Below are positions 57,807 to 64,000 of a DNA stretch of 64,000 nt, piece by piece. Within the stretch, counting starts at the first letter, position 1, and each line of letters begins with the position of its first letter. A program made the position numbers and the translations under genes. The notes beneath the pieces are model-generated. The model did no database searches, was not told the DNA's origin, and saw only the letters and a list, made by a program, of their open reading frames with translations. Origin of the DNA: Hymenopellis radicata. Lineage: Eukaryota > Basidiomycota > Agaricomycetes > Agaricales > Physalacriaceae. The DNA lies in assembly GCA_015501595.1 (NCBI GenBank), contig JADNRX010000200.1, forward strand, positions 1 to 64,000, written 5' to 3'.

Positions 57807-58462
57807 AATAGCACGGGTCGGGTATGGGTGCTCGCGAGCACTCCCACTCCGAACCCGATGCCATACCCGCACCCGAAGAGGTTTCGTGCCCGCCAACGAC
57901 CCCCGAGCAACTGCGCGGGAGCTGTTTGACGTGCACGACACGTTGCAGGGGAGAGGAAATGGGATATGGTGAGGAGAGATGGTGCAAGGAGATGGTGACG
58001 GCGACGAACGGATGATAAAATGGATTAGAATAAAGAAATATGCACCCTTTGAGCTGTAACGTGTCCGCGAGGCAGTCCAGAGACTCCATTCAACCAGCTG
58101 TGCTCCATCCCGTCAAGCCAACCCTAATCATCACTGTGGCATCCTGCTCATTGCTGAGGTCGTCCAATTATATGTCATGTGTGTGTAGAGACTGCCACGG
58201 ATCGGGTAAATTAGCGGATATCCGCGACCCGATCCCCCACTCGATCCGCGGATCGGATCAGAAAAACGCAATCTGATCCATGCGATCCAGATCGCGGCAC
58301 AGTTCACGGTCTGGCTGAGGTGTGCACGGATATCCGTGCCACCGATCCGTGCTCGATCCGTGCTCTTAGCATTGAACGACGACCTTGAATTTAAATCCAA
58401 TAGTGTGATAGCATCAGCTCACGCAGTGCACCGACTCCTGGCCAACTCATTGAATGAGCGCT
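57807..58462. other. Insert between the two left-end copies, with palindromic GATCCG words
   Basis: Two GC-richer parts: 57815-57960 has a GTGCTCGCGAGCAC palindrome and GGGTCGGGTATGGG / CCATACCCGCACCC inverted words. 58186-58375 has TAGAGACTGCCACGGATCGG at the left and CCGATCCGTGCTCGATCCGT at the right, with GGATATCC palindromes between. The second part resembles a non-autonomous hAT-like element but I see no 8-bp duplication. No coding region. Confidence 0.35.
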
Positions 58463-59738
58463 CGATGTAAATGCGGATTCCAAGGGTAGGGAGCATTTTC
58501 AGAGGCCTCTGCATGCCCCACACCTCTCCATACCCCTATACCTAACTCCCTGCTTCAGGGAGTCCACTCAGTTAGCTTAACCGAGTCAAACCGAGTCAAA
58601 TCGTCATCTGGTAAAAAATCTGCATTGTTTGACTGAATGCTGACTCTCTGCTGCTACTACTGCAGCTACTCCATCCTCTGAGCTCTTCCTAGACTTGTCT
58701 AGCCTGTGTCTGGTGTTGTAGTAACAACAGAGGCCACTCACAGGGCGCCCTAGAAGGTTTAGGCAAAAGTTCCCACGCTCTGCCTTCTGCCTCTTACTAT
58801 CACCTTCTCCCAGAGGCAAGCAGTTCGTGATCCCTCCAGTCCTCCTGCTCAGGACTGATGCCATACCCCTCTAGAGCACTGTCTGAAGCCGCCTAGCCAG
58901 CCCTAAAACCAGTCCAGACAGGCCCAAAGTGTCCAATTTGTGGGAAATTCGCACTTTTGCTCTCCCAGGCAAGCAGCACTTGCTCTACCCAGTCCTCTTG
59001 CTCAGGACTGATGCATTGGCACCCTAGAAGTCTATTGGAACCATTTGCCACAGCCCCAGAGCCCTACAGCTCTTCCTGCTCCCTCTGCTTCCAGTATGTG
59101 CCAATGTCTCATATCCAGCTCTTCAGAGCTGATGCCTTTTGTGCCCAGATACTCATTCCTTTTCAAGGACTCCTTATCAAGGACACTTCTGTGGGCTATC
59201 TGGTCACAGGTGCGCTCTCTGCACTGTCTCACTCCCCTCCAGCTAATCTGTGTTATCTGGTCACAGTTAGCTCCGCTTTTTTGCGTCCTTTCTTTGCGGT
59301 TTCACCCCACATCCCTCTCTCAAGCGGCTCACCACCGCTTCTTCGAGCTCAACACTCCGTTCAGCGTGCTATACCTCCCTGGGCTCGGTGTCCTCCTTGT
59401 ACTTCCTTGTCATCGTCAATCAGTGGTACAGCTCAACCTGTGCTTGCGACCGAGTTCAACGCCTGGTTGTACAGCGTGTGCCTGACTCCCTCACAAGGAG
59501 TGTAAATCAGGGCGCTGATTGTGAGACGAGTTCGCTCTCCGATAGGCTTGGTTAAGGATCAGTCGTACATCTTGTTCAGGCGCTCTCTATTCGCTCATTA
59601 CCTGGGTGTTCTCTCTGCGAGAGCATTTGCGTTCTGAGGAGTAGACTAGCCAAAAGGCAGCAAGAGGGCGAGAAGCCTGCGCAGACAGCCTTAGGTTGCA
59701 CATTCTGCTGAGAACGTTCCTGAATCAGGAAGCGGACT

Positions 59739-60992
59739 ATGTCCTCGGACGATGATCTCAATGTTATCGATGAAACCCCTTCTCCCTCTCGCTCCCGCTC
59801 TGCGACACGCTCCTACGTCGCTCCCTCTCCCTCTCCACCGCGTACATCTACGCACTCTGTTGCAGACGAATCTGATGCGGATCACCGCGAAGAGGTTCGT
59901 CAACGTGCAGAGCAGCTGGAGCAGCTCGTCGCAGACTTTGCTGATGGTACCATACCGTCCTACAATGAGTTCTTGCGACTCGCTCGGGAGACTGGTGCCT
60001 CAGCCGGAGAACTGGACGACTATGTCGAACAAGTCGTTCAGATCATTGCCGCTCGAGAGGAGCACCACGACGGATCGGCTCCTCCTGATCCAGACCTCGC
60101 AGCGCAGCAAGGTGAGCAACAAGCTGCGCTTAAGCGCGCTGTTGAGGAGGCTGCATGGGCCGCACTTGGTGCGCGTCTCGATGCGGCTGCTGGAAAGCGT
60201 GCGCCCGAGCCTGGTCCCATCGCTGGACCAACCTCGGCTGCGCTGCTCTCCAAGTTACTTGGAGCGGAGCCTACTCCGTCAGGCATCTCTGCCTCAGTCC
60301 TCTCCTCCGCTCCGCATCTCGCGCAGTTGGCCTCACCAACCAACCTCTCTCCACACCTCCAAGAGACTCAGCGTCTCCGTCGGCTCTTTACCAATGATAA
60401 GGATGTCGACGCTATCATCAATGTGTGTCAGACGCAGTCACTCCACGACCCATTTGCACGCTCTCTCTGGCGCTCAATCGTGCTGGACCAGTACGTGGAT
60501 TTTGAGAAACTCTATGCCTCGATCCACTCTGGCACGAATTAGCAAGAGGACACAAAGGACTTTGCTGGGGGCTTTGTGCTCATCCGCAAGGACCACGTCT
60601 CTGCGCGCCGGACTCTCACTCAAGAGTCCGAGTGGACACGCGTCTTTGATGCGTATGCCACCGGTGTTGGGCTTATCTACCCTCACCGCAAGGACGAACT
60701 CCAGGGCTATCGTGCACTCATTGTGGAACTGTTCCGCGCCATGTCCTCGAATCCAGCGTTCCCTATTCGCTGTGATAAGGAGACTCGCACTCGCTATGCT
60801 AACTCTCCTTTCAATCTCAATGACCGCAATGCGCTCCAGTTACCACTTCTTACAGAGATGTTACGCACCTCTGAGGCGGCTAATCCACGCAAGCGGTCTT
60901 CTGATTCTAGCAGCTCGCAGCCTGCGACACTGTCATCGCGTCATCTGCCAGAATTGGAATCTGGGCAAATGCCCATCTCCGTGCCCGGGTAG
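59739..60992 (+). pseudogene. Gag-like protein of the Ngaro element
   Basis: ATG at 59739 (MSSDDDLNVIDETPSPSRS). Ser/Arg/Pro-rich N-terminus, then a coiled-coil-like acidic stretch (EEVRQRAEQLEQLVADF), then TQRLRRLFTNDKDVDAIINV and LYASIHSGTN followed by TAG at 60540-60542. The frame continues without shift to QEDTKDFAGGFVLIRKDH and LLTEMLRTSEAANPRKRS. Near 60930 the coding potential jumps to another frame reading CQNWNLGKCPSPCPGS then CSECGGKHTAKSHPAC, a Cys/His-rich nucleic-acid-binding module typical of such Gag proteins. So one stop (CAG to TAG would explain it) and one indel are present. The internal stop could also be read through. Confidence 0.7.
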
Positions 60993-60994
60993 CC

Positions 60995-62930
60995 GTGTAC
61001 ACGGTACTTGCAGTGAGTGCGGAGGAAAGCACACCGCCAAAAGCCACCCAGCCTGCCTCGTCCTCCTCGAAGCCAAGCGAGCTGTTAGTCGTCCAGGAAC
61101 GAGTTCAGGCGGCAATGTCGAAGCCTAAATCATTGAAGCGTAAATCCGATGCTGTACCACCACCTCCACGCTTTAAGCGTGGCTATGTATTTACTACGAA
61201 TGTACCATCACAATCAAAAGCTCCTCCGAGCATTTCTTCCACTTATACTGCTCCTCCACTTCCTTTACCTCCTGAACATATTCGCAACGATCCTACCATT
61301 CAGCAGTCTCTTGCTGCTGTTGCCAACTATATCGAGGTCAGCACACCAATCAATGTTGACCGCTTTGAGCGACTTCTGGCCAAACATCCCAATCAACCCT
61401 TTGTGAAGTCTATTACTCGTTCGCTTCGTGAAGGGTTTTGGCCATTGCATGACGGTGAGTGGGAAGCGCACCTCAAAGAGCAGATCAAAGACAATTACTC
61501 TACTGAGGAGCGCGATCTCACTGAGCTGCGCAAACACCGTGATCAAGAAGTCGCTGCGGGTCGCTGGTTACCTGCGCTTCCAGAGGGCTTTAAGCTCCTG
61601 CCTGGTATGCGCCTGTCACCCATGTTTGTGGTGTGGCAGAAAGGTAAACCACGTGTCGTCATGGACCATACTGGCAATGGTCTTAATGAGGACATTGCAA
61701 GAGAGGATGCAAAAGTGAAGTACGACGACATGCACTCCTTTGGGCAGGTACTGCATGACGTCCTTCAAACTCACCCTCACGAGGAAATCCTGCTCTTCAA
61801 GAGTGACATCTCGAAGGCATTCCTCAATCTCCCTGTTCATCCCATCTGGCAACTGCAGCAGGTTGTCATCGTTGACGGTCGCCATTATATTGTGCGCCGT
61901 CTCATCTTTGGAAGTCGTGCATCTCCATACTGCTGGTGCTCGTTCTCCGGTCTGGTTAACTGGATCGCTTGGAACTTGACGTACTCGGCTTGCACGACTA
62001 CATGGACGACTACTACGGCTGGGACACCAGTCGCAATCTAGTACTCTTTCATGGACAGCGACGTCCACATCGTCAAGTCCAGCTTCTTCTCTTGTGGGAC
62101 TCTCTTGGCATTCCCTATGAGGACAAGAAGCAAGAGCACGGTCGTCAGCTGAAGATTATTGGTTTCTGGCTTGATGCCATCTACGGCTCCATTTCCCTCA
62201 CTCCAGACTCCATCACAGACATGATCACTAGAATCGAGTCGTTCTTGTCTGTTCTCAAACCTCCTCTCAAGGAATGGCTCTCCTTGGGTGGTTATCTCAA
62301 CTGGGCTTTGAATGTGCTGCCTTGGGCACGGCCAGCACTTACAGAGCTCTACCGCAAGATCAGCGGTAAAACCCTGCAGTACAAAGGCATTCCATTGAAC
62401 CTTGAGGTTAGATCTGACCTCACTTGGTTTGTCAATGCATTGCGACACTGTATCGGAGTGCGCTTCGTCAATGCGCAGGCTTGGGACGATACAGAGGCTG
62501 ATATGGTCTGTTGGACAGATGCTAGCAATCTGGGCCTTTCCTTTGTATATGCTGGAAATGGCTTTTGCTATCGACTCCGAACTACAACCGGAGTTGATAC
62601 CTTCTTCAGAGAGCTGTTAGCTATCTTATGTGCTGTCCATCAGCCGCCTCTCGTCCCTATCCACCTCGTACGCTGTTGATTCATTCTGACAGCCTCGACT
62701 CCGTCTCAGTGTTCGATACTCTGGCTGCTTCTCAGTCAGTCACAATGCTATCCTCCTTGCTATTGCAGACATTGTCATGCGTACAGGCATTGACGTACGT
62801 GTGAGGCACATCCGCGGGTTGACAATGTGATGGCAGACATGTTGTCCCGCTTGCTGTTCTCTGACTTCCAGAAACAGTTTCCCTCCTACCGCATCCGCAT
62901 TATGGAGCCACCTCGAGAGCTCCTGCCGGT
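60995..62930 (+). pseudogene. Reverse transcriptase-RNase H of the Ngaro element, frameshifted
   Basis: The first frame, to 62041, has a Pro-rich linker, then GFKLLPGMRLSPMFVVWQKG, KPRVVMDHTGNGLN and LFKSDISKAFLNLPVHP (catalytic Asp of motif A), and LIFGSRASPYCW. Near 61970 it shifts to a frame reading LDVLGLHDYMDDYYGWD (YMDD, motif C) and on to YLNWALNVLPWARP, the connection region. RNase H starts at ADMVCWTDASNLGLSFVY. After ELLAILCAVH (about 62640) a further shift is needed to follow LLIHSDSLDSVSVFDTLAAS, and another to follow RTGIDVRVRHIRG and DNVMADMLSRLL. The enzyme would copy element RNA into DNA; this copy cannot make it in one piece. Confidence 0.78.
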
Positions 62931-62933
62931 GCG

Positions 62934-63938
62934 ATGGAGAGATTGCTTTTAGAGGCATTGGGTGAGGGGAGACGCACTCGTCCCCCTCGCCCATCCATGG
63001 ACTTGCAGAAACTAGATGAACTTGTCTTATACTTGCAGGCTCATGCTATTGAGACTTCTACACGTCTTAATTACTCTACTGGTGCCAGAGATTACGCACT
63101 CTTCTGTAAAACACATAACCTGTCTTTGGAACCTACTCCGGAGACCTTATCTCGTTACATTGCGTACACATCACAATTCATTGCTTCTGCTCCAAAATAC
63201 TTATCTGGCGCGAAACATTTCCTCAAAGAGTTCTATCCTCACTTTGCTGACGCTCGTGCATCTGCACTCGTCCAAGCTACTATCCGAGGTGCCAAGAAGG
63301 TGAGAGCGGATCCTATACATAGGAAACCTCCACTTCGCATCCATCACCTTCAACTCTTTGTCAATATCGCAAATCAGACTCAGAAGTACGATGATCTTCT
63401 TTTTGCCACCATCATGTCATGTGCTTTCTATGCTGTTCACCGGATGGGAGAACTGGTGCAGCCTAATCAGAAGAAGCTTCGTGATTGGAAGAAGATCATC
63501 AAGCGATCCAGTCTCAAATTTGAACCTGGATACGCTGGCTATCGCTTGCCTTATCATAAAAGCGACCCATTCTATCAGGGCACTGATATACTGTTTACTA
63601 CTCAGAAAGAGGCTGATCCAATTGCTCTTCTGAAACAGTATGTCTTGCGCAGAGATAAGCTGCATGGTGCTCGTGCGGCACTCTTCATACGTGACAACGG
63701 CGTGGTACCAACTCGATCCTGGTTTGAATCCAAATTCTTTGCGCTGGTGAGTAAAGAGTTTGGTGGTCATTCAGTCCGTTCTGGAGGCATAACACACTAC
63801 GCATCTCTGGGACTGGCTGAATCTATTCTTCAAGCCTTAGGTCGTTGGTCATCATCTGCTTGGAAGATCTATATACGCGACCATCTAGCAGTGCGTGCCG
63901 CTCAGCAGTTAGCAGCTCAAAAGAAATCCTCCTATTAA
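62934..63938 (+). CDS. Tyrosine recombinase of the Ngaro element, intact
   Basis: 334 residues without interruption. It starts at the ATG at 62934, overlapping the end of the polymerase frame. Residues ~25-110 form the N-terminal SAM-like core-binding region (TSTRLNYSTGARDYALFCK). The catalytic part shows Arg170 in YAVHRMGELV, His279-x-x-Arg282 in GGHSVRSGG, Trp305 in ALGRW and the nucleophile candidate Tyr313 in WKIYIRDH, matching R...HxxR...(H/W)...Y. Such recombinases integrate the circular cDNA without target duplication. It could still act on related elements in trans. Confidence 0.88.
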   Translation: MERLLLEALGEGRRTRPPRPSMDLQKLDELVLYLQAHAIETSTRLNYSTGARDYALFCKTHNLSLEPTPETLSRYIAYTSQFIASAPKYLSGAKHFLKEFYPHFADARASALVQATIRGAKKVRADPIHRKPPLRIHHLQLFVNIANQTQKYDDLLFATIMSCAFYAVHRMGELVQPNQKKLRDWKKIIKRSSLKFEPGYAGYRLPYHKSDPFYQGTDILFTTQKEADPIALLKQYVLRRDKLHGARAALFIRDNGVVPTRSWFESKFFALVSKEFGGHSVRSGGITHYASLGLAESILQALGRWSSSAWKIYIRDHLAVRAAQQLAAQKKSSY

Positions 63939-64000
63939 AACCTTCCTCATCTTGCGTTTCGTAAACATCTTTCTTCACCTCCATCCACCCCTCCACTACA

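Larger units (their letters stand above)
58463..64000 (+). mobile_element. Ngaro/DIRS-class tyrosine-recombinase retrotransposon (right end outside window)
   Basis: Order: ~1.28-kb leader, gag-like ORF with zinc-knuckle remnant, reverse transcriptase with RNase H, then an overlapping tyrosine recombinase. RT plus tyrosine recombinase instead of an integrase defines the DIRS order. There is no methyltransferase domain, which fits Ngaro. The left limit is set from the point where similarity to the old fragment at 47.8-48.6 kb begins. Gag and RT-RNase H carry one stop and at least three frameshifts; the recombinase is intact. Such elements replicate via RNA and insert via recombination of a circular intermediate. 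Confidence 0.85.

Noticed and set aside
59752..61128. Plus-strand 458-codon frame overlapping gag
   Set aside because: Most of it is a shadow of the gag frame (Ser/Leu/Arg-rich, no motif). Only its last part with the CxxC...C zinc-knuckle residues is genuine coding, reached by a frameshift from gag.

Overview
The window reads as nuclear DNA of a filamentous basidiomycete, most likely an Agaricomycete. The genes carry very short introns (mostly 43-58 bp, many exactly 49-50 bp, GT...AG with CTAAC/CTGAC-like branch sites). The gene families are those that mushroom-forming fungi expand: F-box proteins, JmjC-like proteins, KOW/Spt5-like proteins and small nucleotidyltransferase-like genes. The transposons are a DUF6570-type Helitron, a Ngaro/DIRS-class tyrosine-recombinase retrotransposon and hAT-like non-autonomous elements. 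No bacterial features, rRNA, tRNA or CRISPR were seen.

Layout. 1-1,990 has no gene I can support. 1,996-9,026 (minus strand) is a decayed, AT-rich Helitron: DUF6570 plus Rep, then a helicase that has lost its middle, then a C-terminal USP-like cysteine-protease domain. A 253-bp TIR element (MITE) sits just upstream of it. 10.6-18.1 kb is a tandem array of five minus-strand F-box-like genes, followed by a KOW/Spt5-like gene (18.8-21.5 kb). 22.0-26.1 kb (plus) is a large JmjC-domain gene whose exon is split by a second copy of the same 253-bp MITE. 26.7-29.4 kb (minus) is a many-exon unknown gene. 29.76-30.91 kb (plus) is a six-exon unknown gene. 31.2-32.3 kb (plus) is a nucleotidyltransferase-like gene with one internal stop. 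Spacers between these genes carry copies of an ACCATTCGGGT-containing repeat and of a short palindromic repeat.

From about 33-35 kb to 58 kb the character changes to AT-rich, gene-free sequence. It holds transposon relics: five non-autonomous hAT-like elements of three families, each flanked by an 8-bp target duplication (one of them imperfect), TA-flanked MITEs, tandem duplications, microsatellites, dispersed repeats and a heavily C-to-T/G-to-A mutated fragment of the Ngaro leader. From about 58.5 kb to the window end lies a much younger Ngaro-type element: gag-like ORF, RT-RNase H and an intact tyrosine recombinase. Its right end lies beyond the window.

The first 33 kb is therefore a gene-bearing island made of lineage-expanded families, invaded by a Helitron and MITEs. 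The remaining 31 kb is transposon-derived, probably heterochromatic sequence with a RIP-like mutational signature. All functional names rest on motifs read by eye, with no database search.
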